A program made the translations under genes and the position numbers. The notes under the pieces were generated by a model that saw nothing but the letters and a program-made list of their open reading frames with translations, searched no databases and had not been told where the DNA came from. A stretch of 64,000 nt of DNA from Taibaiella soli (GTDB lineage Bacteria > Bacteroidota > Bacteroidia > Chitinophagales > Chitinophagaceae), in contig NZ_QKTW01000026.1 in assembly GCF_003236175.1 (NCBI RefSeq), forward strand, positions 62,001-126,000, in the 5' to 3' direction. How positions within the stretch are numbered: position 1 is the stretch's first letter; the number at the start of each line of letters is the position of its first letter. Of this stretch, positions 18,535 through 28,026 are shown one piece after another.

Positions 18535-18551
18535 GAATTTTGATTTTTAGC

Positions 18552-19922
18552 TTAAACTTTCGGCTGAAAACTCATTTCCACCCAAAACCAATAGTAAAAG
18601 TCTGCAGTGGAAGAAGCAGGATCGCGAACAGCCCATATATTCGACAACACATAATCATCGATTATCGGGATCTCCATGTATTGCATGGCACCTTTGTTCG
18701 TTATTGCCGTTTCACTTTCTGTGTTGTCTTCGTATACAAAATTGATAGACCGGAATGGAGCGCTATAAGTAGAAGGCACGTAATAGAAACGGAGCGCTTT
18801 AATTCGCTTACTAAGATCCGCTTTTACCGTCTTGACGTTATTACCGCCCATATTCGATGGACGAATGCCATCGTGATCGGTAAAATTGACCAGGAAGCTG
18901 TCCATATTGTTACCAAAATTGAAAACGATTTCCTTAATGGTTCCGCTTTTTTGCTCTTTGTTTTTCGGTGCTACAACCGGAATCCGCTTTTCATTACCCG
19001 GACAGAAAGGACCATAAACGATTTTCTGAAAGTTAGCATCTGCAATCGGCGCCGCATTTTCCTGGCCTGGCACCAGACGATTCATGTAGAAAAATGAGGT
19101 GTACGATTTGGTCAGTTCAGCCATCCACGGAGACAGCCAATGATCTCTCATTTTCATCAGCTGTTCCTTTTTATAGTCTTTTACGTCCGTGCTAGTAAAA
19201 ACTTCCTCAAAATCTTTACTTCCAAACTTGTCGTTCAATTTAACTGTAGTGTCTCTGAACACGGCACCAGAAACAGTGCAAGAGTAAGCGATCTCACTCT
19301 GCCGCCATTTGATCAGATTAGGCATTTCCTCACTGAAAAACTGGCGATAGTTTTCGATTTGCCGCTGCAATTCAAAAGTCCATTGTTCGTCAAATTCACC
19401 ATACAGTTCTTGTCCGGAAACGATGCGTTCTCTCAGCACAGCCAGATGTACCAATGAAAATGCAATGGTAAACGGAATCAGGCGCGCTTTGTTTTGCGAA
19501 CGGCTTAGTTTAAAATAAAGCTCCGTGCATTTACTGATCAGGAAAGTCAGCTTCATCGCACGCTCACTATTGTTTTTCGCCAGCACATAAGAAAGCATAT
19601 CACTTTTGATGGCCACCATTTCTGCGCCGTCGCGTGTGATTTCAAATTCCAGCAAGTGCAGTTGGATCATTCTTTCAACGTTCGCACTCACCTGGCTCCA
19701 GATATCGGCTTTGGCTTCCTGCCAGAAACTACGGATTACATAGCTTAAAACGCTGCCTACATAAGGTGCTTTTGAGGCCAACGCAACAGCCACTGTTCTT
19801 GCTTTCTGGCTCCAGGCTTCTTCGGGTCCGGGTGGCGGATGCGGGAATGAAATTTTGTTGGACAGAACTAATCTTTGGTGATCGGTAGGTAGTTCTTTGG
19901 TGTCGGTAATAGTAAACGACAT
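18552..19922 (-). CDS. Cry-like protein: delta-endotoxin domain I-like bundle plus jacalin-like C terminus
   Basis: The 456-residue protein has no signal peptide. Residues ~45-200 resemble the Endotoxin_N pore-forming helical bundle of Bacillus Cry toxins: PYVGSVLSYVIRSFW, then IWSQVSANVERMIQ, an Ala-rich helix, and IPFTIAFSLVHLAVLRERI, which parallels the Cry block P...QAANLHL.LLR. Residues ~320-456 (IKEIVFNFGNNMDSFLVNF, GGNNVKTVKADLSKRIKALRF, INFVYEDNTES) look like a jacalin-type beta-prism lectin domain. I recognise this by pattern, not by search. It would be a two-domain pore former, intracellular until release, as with crystal toxins. A terminator follows; no immunity or chaperone gene is adjacent. 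Confidence 0.7.
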   Translation of the reverse strand: MSFTITDTKELPTDHQRLVLSNKISFPHPPPGPEEAWSQKARTVAVALASKAPYVGSVLSYVIRSFWQEAKADIWSQVSANVERMIQLHLLEFEITRDGAEMVAIKSDMLSYVLAKNNSERAMKLTFLISKCTELYFKLSRSQNKARLIPFTIAFSLVHLAVLRERIVSGQELYGEFDEQWTFELQRQIENYRQFFSEEMPNLIKWRQSEIAYSCTVSGAVFRDTTVKLNDKFGSKDFEEVFTSTDVKDYKKEQLMKMRDHWLSPWMAELTKSYTSFFYMNRLVPGQENAAPIADANFQKIVYGPFCPGNEKRIPVVAPKNKEQKSGTIKEIVFNFGNNMDSFLVNFTDHDGIRPSNMGGNNVKTVKADLSKRIKALRFYYVPSTYSAPFRSINFVYEDNTESETAITNKGAMQYMEIPIIDDYVLSNIWAVRDPASSTADFYYWFWVEMSFQPKV

Positions 19923-20253
19923 GGATTTGGAAAATTTTGGTGTGGTTAGGAATAAGGCGGTAAGATAAGCCGGCGATACGATAATTGGGCAATGACTCGG
20001 ACTATAAATGTGTCAATGCAAATTTGTGATTCAACGTGCGTATTAACGCGAAATCAGGTGGCGACGTCGACGAAAAAAGCACCTCGCAATTAACGCATTT
20101 TTATACACATGCGATATGAAACACAAATAGGCAAAACTCACGCAAGTCATTGCGAAAAGAAAACGACTTCATCATCCAACCGAATATAGTTTATCTAAAA
20201 ATTAGATACTATTGTAGTCCGAACAAAAACCAACAATTAAAACCTTATTATCC
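19923..20253. other. Divergent spacer with a decayed REP-like repeat
   Basis: This 331-bp spacer between the Cry-like gene (minus) and the secreted hypothetical (plus) must hold both promoters, but I see no exact TAnnTTTG box. Positions ~20040-20180 contain fragments GCGAAATCAGGTGGCGAC, TTTTTATACACA and GTCATTGCGA that recur in related form at 31810-31980. Confidence 0.5.
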
Positions 20254-20751
20254 ATGCGCCGTTTCAGAATAATTTTGGTGTTTCTATCCATCGCACAGAT
20301 TTCCGCTGCACAACATTTTCGTGATAGCAAATTCAAAATTTCCAAAACAGAGAAAAAATTAATTGCAGCATTCTGGACCGATTTCAAAGAAGCGATCAAT
20401 TCCCAGAACAAATCAAAACTCGCAGCACTGATTTACTTCCCATTTAATTGTGAATATTGCGGACCGGTTAACCCCGCATCCCATTTTTATCCTCCGGTAA
20501 CAAAAACTGAATTTGATCAAAAATTCTATGCAATATTTTTCGATCCAAAGCTTGTAAAAACAGCAAATGGTATTCAGGAGCTAACTGATATTTTAGAGAT
20601 CGCAAAAAATGAAGACGGCAGTGATGGGGGATTCATGTTTAGCTATACAACAATCGACCAATCTCAAAACACAAAAGGACGACAATGCTGTTTTTGTATA
20701 GCAAAGATTAACCAAAAGTACGTGATAACATCAACCTGGACATTCCCATAA
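20254..20751 (+). CDS. Small secreted hypothetical protein
   Basis: The 165-residue protein has a signal peptide (MRRFRIILVFLSIAQISAAQ). The mature part begins with a Lys-rich helix and has four or five Cys (CEYCG, GRQCCFCI) that could bind metal or form disulfides. The layout of a helical segment followed by KLAALIYFPF and a C-terminal KYVITSTWTFP resembles small periplasmic NTF2-like proteins, but this is weak. It converges on ClpB. Confidence 0.65.
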   Translation: MRRFRIILVFLSIAQISAAQHFRDSKFKISKTEKKLIAAFWTDFKEAINSQNKSKLAALIYFPFNCEYCGPVNPASHFYPPVTKTEFDQKFYAIFFDPKLVKTANGIQELTDILEIAKNEDGSDGGFMFSYTTIDQSQNTKGRQCCFCIAKINQKYVITSTWTFP

Positions 20752-20789
20752 ATTGCATTTCGAATTGATGTAGACGTAACAATAAAAAA

Positions 20790-20819
20790 GCTCGTCTCCA
20801 CATTTCTGCAAAGACGAGC
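20790..20819. terminator. Terminator of clpB
   Basis: The 8-bp stem GCTCGTCT/AGACGAGC is followed on the minus strand by six T (A run 20784-20789). It also lies just after the convergent gene ending at 20751. Confidence 0.75.
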
Positions 20820-20846
20820 AACTTATAACCTAAAACTTATCACTCT

Positions 20847-23474
20847 CTAAGAATCTGCCTGTACACCAGAAGATGCTTCATTTCTGATCGCCACAACCCC
20901 ATCGAACACATCGATCAGTACCGGTTTTGTTTTATCGATATCGCCGGCAATGATTTTTTTACTCAGTTGGTTAATGATATCTTTTTGTATCACACGTTTC
21001 AGTGGACGAGCGCCATATTGCGGGTCAAAACCACGTTGTACGAGATAGTCCAGCGCATAGTCAGTAAATTGGAGATCGATCCCCTGCTCTGCCAATTGCT
21101 TCTGAAGATGCTCTAACTGAATACGGATAATTCCTTTGATTTCTTTTTTCAGCAGCGGATGGAACATAATCACATCATCTACCCTGTTCAGGAATTCCGG
21201 ACGCATGGATTGTTTCAGCAAATCCATCACCTGTTCTTTCGTAGCATCGACTACTTCGTCAATATCCTTATCTTTTAAGTCTGCAAAATTTTCCTGAATA
21301 ATATGGCTACCCATATTGCTGGTCATAATGATGATGGTGTTTTTGAAATTCACCACACGACCTTTATTATCCGTCAGGCGACCATCATCCAATACTTGCA
21401 GCAATACATTGAACGTATCCGGATGTGCTTTTTCAATTTCATCCAGCAGCACCACAGAATATGGTTTCCGGCGAACGGCTTCTGTCAGCTGACCACCCTC
21501 ATCATAACCAATGTATCCCGGAGGCGCACCAACGAGACGGCTCACGCTGTGTTTTTCCTGGTATTCACTCATATCAATACGCGTCATCATGCTGTCATCG
21601 TCAAATAAGACCTCTGCAAGCGCTTTTGCCAGTTCCGTTTTACCTACGCCAGTTGTACCCAGGAAAATAAAAGAACCGATCGGACGTCTTGGATCCTGCA
21701 AGCCGGCACGGCCACGGCGAATCGCATCTGAAACTGCTTCTATAGCTTCATCCTGACCAACCACACGCTTGTGTAATTCTTCTTCCAGCTGCAGCAGTTT
21801 TTCACGTTCGCTCTGCAGCATTCTTTGTACCGGAATGCCGGTTGCTTTCGCCACATTTTCTGCAATATCTTCCGCATCCACTTCTTCCTTTAGCAAACGT
21901 TTATGCTGATTGTCCATTTCATTCAACTGTCTGCCAAATTCCGCGATCTTCGTTTCTTCTTCTTTTATTTTACCATAGCGAATTTCAGCTACCCGGCCAT
22001 AATCACCTTCACGTTCCGCCCTTTCTGCTTCCAGCTTCAATTGCTCAATGCTGTTCTTCGATTTATTAATCTGGTCTACAATTTCCTTTTCTTCCAGCCA
22101 TTTTGCTTTCAGCGTATCACGCTCTACCGTGAGCATGGAAATATCCTGGCCTAATTCTCTCAGTTTTTCTTCGTCATTTTCCCGTTTGATCGCTTCGCGT
22201 TCAATTTCCAGCTGACGGATGCGACGTTCCAGTTCATCCAGTTCTTCTGGCATGGAATTCATTTCCAGCTTCAGTTTGGCGGCACTTTCATCAATCAGGT
22301 CAATAGCCTTGTCCGGCAAAAAACGATCGGTGATATAGCGATGTGATAATTCAACCGCAGCAATAATCGCCTCATCTTTGATACGCACCTGATGGTGGTT
22401 TTCATAACGGTCTTTCAGACCGCGGAGAATGGAAATGGCATCTTCCGGTGTCGGTTCATCGACAAACACTTTCTGGAAACGACGTTCCAATGCTTTATCT
22501 TTTTCGAAGTACTTCTGATATTCGTTGAGCGTCGTTGCGCCAATTGCACGAAGTTCCCCGCGTGCCAGTGCCGGCTTCAGAATATTAGCTGCATCCATCG
22601 CACCTTCCATGGCGCCGGCGCCGATCAGTGTATGAATCTCATCGATAAACAAAATGATTTCGCCATTGCTTTCGCTTACTTCTTTTACAACTGCTTTCAA
22701 ACGTTCTTCAAACTCACCTCGATATTTTGCACCGGCCATCAGGGAACCCATATCAAGTGCAAAGATGATTTTGCTTTTCAGATTATCGGGCACGTCACCG
22801 TTAATGATACGATGCGCCAGACCTTCTACGATGGCTGTTTTACCAACACCCGGTTCCCCAACGAGAATCGGATTGTTTTTTGAACGGCGGGAAAGTATAT
22901 GCAACGTCCGACGAATTTCTTCATCACGGCCAATCACAGGATCGAGCTTACCATTACGGGCGAGTTCGTTGAGATTTTTCGCATAACGTTGCAGTGAATT
23001 ATATTGATTTTCGGAAGTCTGCGAACTTACGGTACTACCCTTGCGCAATTCTTTAATCGCAGTAATCAGGCCTTTTTCGGTAAGCCCTGCATCTTTCAGC
23101 AATTTGGAGGTATCATCATTGGTTTGCAGAATACCAATGAGCAAATGCTCGACGGTTACAAACTCATCGCCAAATTCTTTCAGCGAGGCGCCGGCACGCA
23201 GCATTGCATTATTCGCATCGCGGCCAATGTTTTGAGCTGGTTCGCCGTTCTGCATTTTCGGCAATTTATTAATCGCTTCCTGAAGTTTAGTTTCCACAAA
23301 ATTCAGGTTCACATTATTTTTCTTCAGTAAATAGGAAATCGGGGCATCCTGGTCATCCAGTAAAGCCTGGAGCAGGTGTGCGGATTCTATGTTAGGGTTT
23401 TGATTATTAAAGGCAATCTGTTGTGCCTGTTGCAGTATTTCCTGCGCTTTGATCGTGAAATTATTCAAATTCAT
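20847..23474 (-). CDS. clpB: ATP-dependent disaggregase ClpB
   Basis: The 875-residue protein has the full ClpB plan: Clp N domain with two repeats (1-145), AAA+ 1 with Walker [10 protein letters not shown] and Walker [16 protein letters not shown], a long coiled-coil middle domain (~410-530; [14 protein letters not shown]), AAA+ 2 with Walker [10 protein letters not shown] and [13 protein letters not shown], and the C-terminal ClpB-D2 domain ending in [10 protein letters not shown]. It resolubilises protein aggregates with DnaK in the cytosol. The spacer upstream carries heptamer words in before-start orientation (23643-23700). Confidence 0.97.
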   Translation of the reverse strand: MNLNNFTIKAQEILQQAQQIAFNNQNPNIESAHLLQALLDDQDAPISYLLKKNNVNLNFVETKLQEAINKLPKMQNGEPAQNIGRDANNAMLRAGASLKEFGDEFVTVEHLLIGILQTNDDTSKLLKDAGLTEKGLITAIKELRKGSTVSSQTSENQYNSLQRYAKNLNELARNGKLDPVIGRDEEIRRTLHILSRRSKNNPILVGEPGVGKTAIVEGLAHRIINGDVPDNLKSKIIFALDMGSLMAGAKYRGEFEERLKAVVKEVSESNGEIILFIDEIHTLIGAGAMEGAMDAANILKPALARGELRAIGATTLNEYQKYFEKDKALERRFQKVFVDEPTPEDAISILRGLKDRYENHHQVRIKDEAIIAAVELSHRYITDRFLPDKAIDLIDESAAKLKLEMNSMPEELDELERRIRQLEIEREAIKRENDEEKLRELGQDISMLTVERDTLKAKWLEEKEIVDQINKSKNSIEQLKLEAERAEREGDYGRVAEIRYGKIKEEETKIAEFGRQLNEMDNQHKRLLKEEVDAEDIAENVAKATGIPVQRMLQSEREKLLQLEEELHKRVVGQDEAIEAVSDAIRRGRAGLQDPRRPIGSFIFLGTTGVGKTELAKALAEVLFDDDSMMTRIDMSEYQEKHSVSRLVGAPPGYIGYDEGGQLTEAVRRKPYSVVLLDEIEKAHPDTFNVLLQVLDDGRLTDNKGRVVNFKNTIIIMTSNMGSHIIQENFADLKDKDIDEVVDATKEQVMDLLKQSMRPEFLNRVDDVIMFHPLLKKEIKGIIRIQLEHLQKQLAEQGIDLQFTDYALDYLVQRGFDPQYGARPLKRVIQKDIINQLSKKIIAGDIDKTKPVLIDVFDGVVAIRNEASSGVQADS

Positions 23475-23815
23475 AGTCGTGTCGGTTTTTCCTTTTAACT
23501 AATACGCATAAAAAGCGTTCCAAATGAATTTCAAAGCAGAAATGTCACCTAAAATTACGGCAAAATGCCACTACGGCGCACAAACAAAGTCAGTTCTGTA
23601 TATTTTTCAGGACAATTTGTTCCGGACCGCCAAGCTGACAAAAATCGCTGGTGGCTGATAGCTGATTTTATGAGTTGTGAGTGGTCAATTGGGAGTGCCC
23701 ATGGAATTAATGGAACTCAATTTTAAATGTGTCATTGGCACTTGTATCTGAACCAAAAGCAAAGCGGTCCCCATGTAGTATGGAGACCGCTTTGTCTAAA
23801 AGTATTTACTATTAA
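23475..23815. other. Spacer between yceI-like gene and clpB
   Basis: This 341-bp spacer contains no gene. It holds the clpB leader, GCTGATA and GAGTGGTCAATT words (23643-23700) that read in the before-start orientation for clpB, and the terminator of the YceI gene. Confidence 0.5.
23760..23794. terminator. Terminator of the marR-yceI operon
   Basis: A 15-bp stem (arms CAAAGCGGTCCCCAT and ATGGAGACCGCTTTG, one G-U pair) lies 22 bp beyond the YceI stop codon. The T tract is weak. Confidence 0.65.
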
Positions 23816-24355
23816 TTAGTTCGCACTTGCTTTCACAAATTCTACAGCAGCATGGATTTTTACTTCGTCACTTACAACGAGGCCACCAGCTTCTGTTACA
23901 GCATGCCATGTCAGACCGAAATCTTTACGGTTGATTTTACCGTTGATCTCGAAACCGGCACGTTCGTTGCCCCAAGGATCTTTTGCAAAACCACCGAATT
24001 CAACGTTCAATTTTACAGGCTTTGTAACACCACGCATTGTCAGGTCACCGTTCAACACATAATCTTCATCATTTACTTTTTCCAGTTTAGTACCTTTAAA
24101 AGTCAATTGCGGGTGATTGGCAGCGTCGAAGAATTCATCACCTTTCAGGTGTTCATCACGTTGTTCGTTTTTAGTATCTACAGATGCAACATCAGCAGAG
24201 AAGCTGATTGCAGCTGTGGTCAGGTCTTCACCATCTGTTTCCACGTTCGCGTCAAATTTTTTGAAATGACCCGTAACAGAAGAAATCATCAGATGTTTTA
24301 CTTTAAAAGAAATTTCAGAGTGACTGGCATCTAATGCCCATTTAGTTGTTGACAT
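23816..24355 (-). CDS. YceI family protein
   Basis: The 179-residue protein shows the YceI lipocalin-like pattern: WALDASHSEISFKVKHLMISSVTGHF, FDAANHPQLTFKGTKLE, GDLTMRGVTKPVKLNVEF and FEINGKINRKDFGL. YceI proteins bind isoprenoid-like lipids. Many are periplasmic, but this one lacks a signal peptide and so should be cytosolic. The start lies 46 bp after the MarR stop, so the pair is probably an operon under MarR control. Confidence 0.95.
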   Translation of the reverse strand: MSTTKWALDASHSEISFKVKHLMISSVTGHFKKFDANVETDGEDLTTAAISFSADVASVDTKNEQRDEHLKGDEFFDAANHPQLTFKGTKLEKVNDEDYVLNGDLTMRGVTKPVKLNVEFGGFAKDPWGNERAGFEINGKINRKDFGLTWHAVTEAGGLVVSDEVKIHAAVEFVKASAN

Positions 24356-24401
24356 TTTATTTTCCTTTTTTATGGTGTTTTTAAAATAATTACAATGTTA
24401 T

Positions 24402-24860
24402 TTAAAGATCACTACTGCGCATTTTCTCAAGTAGTTCATTGAGCGCAGCTGCATCTTCTTCGGTTGTTCCAATTACCTGTTCGGTCATTTCCGCTACTTG
24501 CCTGTTGGTCTTTTCCAGCAACTGAATTCCTTTTTCAGTAAGCTGCACCATGGTTTCGCGTTTATCTTCTTCCGAATTATAACGCTTTACCAGTTTTTTA
24601 ATGACCAAACGGTCTATGATACGTGGTACGTTGGAACTTTTCTCAATCATACGCGAACCAATATCTTTCACACACATTGCTTTAGGGTCAGAGCCTTTCA
24701 GGATGCGCAGCACGTTAAATTGTTCTGCAGTAAGTCCCGACTCCTTTAATGCCTGGCTGATATGCGATTTCATCCAGTAAGCCGTGTACATAATATTGAG
24801 ACTGGCTTTATGGCGTTCGCTGAGAAAACGGTTTGTCTTTAGTGCTTCTTCGAGTTTCAC
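24402..24860 (-). CDS. MarR-family transcriptional regulator
   Basis: The 152-residue winged-helix regulator (VKLEEALKTNRFLSERHKAS..., GLTAEQFNVLRILKGSD, RMIEKSSNVPRIIDRLVIKKLVKR, DKRETMVQLTEKG) matches the MarR fold. The GTG at 24860 is chosen because homologous proteins begin (M)KLEEA and because the -7 box TATATTTG at 24865-24872 would not leave upstream candidates (24887, 24899) in the mRNA. The palindromes ATGTACAT and ATGCAT around the promoter may be operator half sites. Likely represses itself and yceI; ligand unknown. Confidence 0.88.
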   Translation of the reverse strand: MKLEEALKTNRFLSERHKASLNIMYTAYWMKSHISQALKESGLTAEQFNVLRILKGSDPKAMCVKDIGSRMIEKSSNVPRIIDRLVIKKLVKRYNSEEDKRETMVQLTEKGIQLLEKTNRQVAEMTEQVIGTTEEDAAALNELLEKMRSSDL

Positions 24861-24864
24861 AATG

Positions 24865-24872
24865 CAAATATA
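24865..24872 (-). promoter_or_regulatory. -7 box TATATTTG of the marR-yceI operon
   Basis: An exact TAnnTTTG match ends 4 nt before the GTG start, implying a leaderless or nearly leaderless transcript. Confidence 0.6.
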
Positions 24873-24976
24873 TGTACATACATGCATTTTCGAAATCAAT
24901 TTAACCTATACCGTGATTAAATATATGTAATAATAGGGGTATTCAGAAATTATTTGCTTCGCAACAAAAACAAATA

Positions 24977-24998
24977 CCGTGGAGATCATCCTCCACGG
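24977..24998 (-). terminator. Terminator of the secreted nuclease gene
   Basis: The stem CCGTGGAG/CTCCACGG with a 6-nt loop is followed on the minus strand by a T-rich run (RC of CAAAAACAAAT). It lies 59 bp past the stop of the nuclease gene. Confidence 0.7.
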
Positions 24999-25056
24999 CA
25001 TTAAAAAAGCTATTTGATTTACAATAAAAAAACATTGTTCTATCAGCCTTCGATGT

Positions 25057-26274
25057 TTAATGTGTCACGATCAAACGGAAATTCTGAGGCTGCCATTTAC
25101 TGCCACTTACGCGCAACAGATAAATTCCTGCGGATAATGCGCCGGTAGCAATGGTATTAACGCCTGCTTCTAGTTGGCTGCTCAAAATCTTTTTTCCTTC
25201 AACAGAATAAATAGCCATTTCGTTGTAAACAGCATTTTTATTATCAATGGTTAGAAATGCATTTGCAGGATTGGGATAGATCGAAATCTGGCGCGCTGCA
25301 TTTATTTCATTAACGCCGGTGGTCGTATCTGGTGGCGGATTGCTCGTTACGGTATCATACAACACATACTGCGTACGCACCGGAAAGTGATCAGACACAT
25401 CATAATTATAATTGTTTACCCAGCTCTTTACTTCTGTACGTAATGAGTGCGCACTATTGGGTACATAATAGTGAAACATTGAATTGCTGGCAAACACATG
25501 GTCGATCAATGTTGTGTATCCGTCAATGGAAATGGCGCCAGCTTTTGAAATGGCTAAAGTGAGTGCATGGTAATGTGCACTATCCGCCAACAAGTAACTG
25601 TAATTGCTCACTGAATAATTGCTGCAGATAGTTTGGTCAAGATCATCGTTATAATCGCCGAGCAGTAAAAAAGGCTTGTTTACGAAATAATGATCGAGCG
25701 TATCTTTTAGCTCATGGCAGGCTGCTACGCGACGAGTACATGCGTCATTGTCTGCTTCGGCTTTGGCATGCATTACCATAAAAGTTACATTATGCCAGGC
25801 GCTGTCTTTACCGAGTACTTCTGCATTCACCTGAAATGGCAGTCGTCCGCTGGAAAAATTATAATAGGCGTTATTACTGTTTCCCATCATTCTGCGGGTG
25901 GAGATATTCCGCACCATTGACTTTCGGTAAATGAATCCAAGCTTCTGGGCACTCGCATAATCCGGATCAGAAGTATTATTCGCGAAGCTGCCAAATGTTG
26001 AAACCGTATAATCATAGTTGCCGTTAATGGTATGTGCCAGCTGCGCAAATGAATCCACATCCACCACTTCACAGATAGCATAGACATCGGCATTTAGATT
26101 GTTCATGATTGTACGCACCTTGCTTACCTGCTTTGCAGGATTATTATGTGTAGGATCTGCAAAATACCGGAGGTTCCAGTTTACAACATCCAGCGTGTCT
26201 GAATAGGGCGCCTGCGCTTTGCAATAGCCAATAAGGGTTATACTGGCTAAAAGTGTGAGGAAAAATTTAATCAT
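25057..26274 (-). CDS. Secreted endonuclease/exonuclease/phosphatase-family protein with T9SS sorting domain
   Basis: The 405-residue protein begins with a signal peptide (MIKFFLTLLASITLIGYCKAQ). The EEP (DNase I-like) domain spans ~25-305 with VVNWNLRYF, catalytic Glu in AICEVVDVD, HAKAEAD, LLGDYNDD and a final SDHFPV His. A Pro-rich linker leads to a T9SS type A C-terminal domain (ISIYPNPANAFLTI ... GIYLLRV). It is therefore an exported nuclease or phosphodiesterase anchored or released by type IX secretion. The ATG at 26274 is preferred over TTG 26283, which lies in the promoter. Confidence 0.93.
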   Translation of the reverse strand: MIKFFLTLLASITLIGYCKAQAPYSDTLDVVNWNLRYFADPTHNNPAKQVSKVRTIMNNLNADVYAICEVVDVDSFAQLAHTINGNYDYTVSTFGSFANNTSDPDYASAQKLGFIYRKSMVRNISTRRMMGNSNNAYYNFSSGRLPFQVNAEVLGKDSAWHNVTFMVMHAKAEADNDACTRRVAACHELKDTLDHYFVNKPFLLLGDYNDDLDQTICSNYSVSNYSYLLADSAHYHALTLAISKAGAISIDGYTTLIDHVFASNSMFHYYVPNSAHSLRTEVKSWVNNYNYDVSDHFPVRTQYVLYDTVTSNPPPDTTTGVNEINAARQISIYPNPANAFLTIDNKNAVYNEMAIYSVEGKKILSSQLEAGVNTIATGALSAGIYLLRVSGSKWQPQNFRLIVTH

Positions 26275-26280
26275 AGCTGC

Positions 26281-26288
26281 CAAAATTA
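26281..26288 (-). promoter_or_regulatory. -7 box TAATTTTG of the nuclease gene
   Basis: An exact TAnnTTTG match lies 6 nt upstream of the ATG at 26274, again giving almost no leader. Confidence 0.5.
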
Positions 26289-26486
26289 AAGGCTATGATT
26301 ATCAAACGATCGTGTTTACAAAAACATAACCTTCATTGCAATTGACAGTTGCTTCATCTTTGTCTGAAGACGGTTGCTTCCAGCTCCCAATCAACGTTTT
26401 AACCTATTAACCTTTCAACTTATTAACCCCTAACTTATGATTTTAGCGGAAAAGCAATTATTTTCGGCCTCAAAATCATTTCCTAC

Positions 26487-27815
26487 ATGCATCTGATCCA
26501 ACAGATATTTTTCATCATATGTGCCGGTGTGGCGATTTACCTTTTTGCAAAAAAAGTAGGTTCCATCCGCCGAAATATCCTCCTTGGCCGCGATGAAGAC
26601 CTGAACGACAATCCTGGCGCGCGTTGGAAAAACATGACTTTGCTGGCTCTTGGTCAGAAGAAAATGTTTAAAAAACCAGTTCCCGCGCTGCTGCACATTG
26701 CGGTTTATGTAGGTTTTATCATTATCAATGCGGAAGTAGCAGAAATTATTCTGGATGGTATTTTGGGTAAACACCGTTTGTTTGCGCCGTTCCTCGGACC
26801 TGTCTATGGTTACCTGATCGGTTTCTTCGAAATTCTGGCCGTTTTAGTATTGGTTTCTTGTGCGATTTTCCTGATCCGCCGTAATATTTTACACGTTCGC
26901 CGTCTTTGGATGAAAGAACTGAATGGCTGGCCAAAAAGCGATGCGAATTATATCCTGATTACAGAGATCGTGCTGATGAGCCTGCTGCTGACGATGAATG
27001 CTGCGGATCAAATCCTGCAGGCACGTGGCGTAGAGCATTACCTTGCAACTTCACCGTTCTGGGTCAGCAGTCATCTGACTGGTCTGTTTGATGGTATGTC
27101 AACGGGTGCATTAATTGCGCTTGAGCGCACTTGCTGGTGGCTGCACATTGTCGGCATCCTGGCATTTCTTAATTACTTGCCTTATTCTAAGCACTTCCAT
27201 ATTATTCTTGCGTTCCCGAATGCTTATTATACACGTCTGATCCCTCAGGGTGAAATGAAAAACATGAAGGACATCCAGAACGAAGTACTGTATATGATGC
27301 AGCCCGAACTGGCTCCGCCGCCAGCTGAAGGCGCTCCTGCCCAACACCGTTTCGGTGCGAAAGACGTTCAGGATCTGAGCTGGAAAAACCTGCTCGATGC
27401 TTATTCTTGTACAGAATGTGGTCGTTGTACATCTTCTTGTCCGGCAAACCTGACAGGTAAAGCGTTGTCACCACGTAAGATTATGATGGATACGCGCGAC
27501 CGTCTGGAAGAAGTAGGCCGCAACATCGATAAAAACAAAGAATTCCAGGACGATGGTAAATCACTCGTTCATGATTATATCACGGTGGAAGAACTGCGTG
27601 CCTGTACTACTTGTAACGCCTGTGTTGAAGCTTGTCCGGTGGGCATCGAACCATTATCAATCATCAATCAGCTGCGTCGTTATCTGGTGATGGAAGAAAG
27701 TAACAGTCCGCAGGAATGGAACCTGATGTTTAGCAATATCGAAAACAACATGGCGCCGTGGAAATTCAGCCCGGATGAAAGAGATCGCTGGGCGGAGGAA
27801 ATGGGTGCCAGTTAA
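26487..27815 (+). CDS. Membrane (Fe-S)-binding oxidoreductase subunit
   Basis: The 442-residue protein has four or five membrane helices in the first ~260 residues (e.g. IFFIICAGVAIYLFA, LLHIAVYVGFIIINA, FFEILAVLVLVSCAIFLI), with conserved His residues like haem-b ligands of NarI/HdrE-type subunits. Two [4Fe-4S] motifs follow: CTECGRCTSSCP from Cys308 and CTTCNACVEACP from Cys373. With the CCG-domain gene downstream it forms an HdrDE/GlpC-like split complex, probably passing electrons between the quinone pool and a cytosolic partner. The exact substrate is unknown. Confidence 0.88.
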   Translation: MHLIQQIFFIICAGVAIYLFAKKVGSIRRNILLGRDEDLNDNPGARWKNMTLLALGQKKMFKKPVPALLHIAVYVGFIIINAEVAEIILDGILGKHRLFAPFLGPVYGYLIGFFEILAVLVLVSCAIFLIRRNILHVRRLWMKELNGWPKSDANYILITEIVLMSLLLTMNAADQILQARGVEHYLATSPFWVSSHLTGLFDGMSTGALIALERTCWWLHIVGILAFLNYLPYSKHFHIILAFPNAYYTRLIPQGEMKNMKDIQNEVLYMMQPELAPPPAEGAPAQHRFGAKDVQDLSWKNLLDAYSCTECGRCTSSCPANLTGKALSPRKIMMDTRDRLEEVGRNIDKNKEFQDDGKSLVHDYITVEELRACTTCNACVEACPVGIEPLSIINQLRRYLVMEESNSPQEWNLMFSNIENNMAPWKFSPDERDRWAEEMGAS

Positions 27816-27966
27816 TAGGTTGAAAGGTTAATACGTCCGCGAGTCATCCGCTTTGTCATGCTGAGCGGAAACTAAGCAGACAGCTCAAAAGATTGACCAT
27901 TCACCATTGACCGTTGCCCTTCGACTACGCTCAGGGTGACAAGATGAAAGCCTTACGTTTCACAGT

Positions 27967-28018
27967 GTTCAGCTTTGCGCTTTCAGCTTTTTGAATTTTG
28001 AATTTTGAATTTTTAACT
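27967..28018 (+). repeat. Heptamer leader array (GCTTTCA then TTTTGAA words)
   Basis: GCTTTGC and GCTTTCA-type words pass into three TTTTGAA words, all in a 7-nt register, ending 8 bp before the ATG at 28027. The module GCCCTTCGACTACGCTCAGG lies further upstream (~27917). Confidence 0.65.
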
Positions 28019-28026
28019 TCTAAGAA

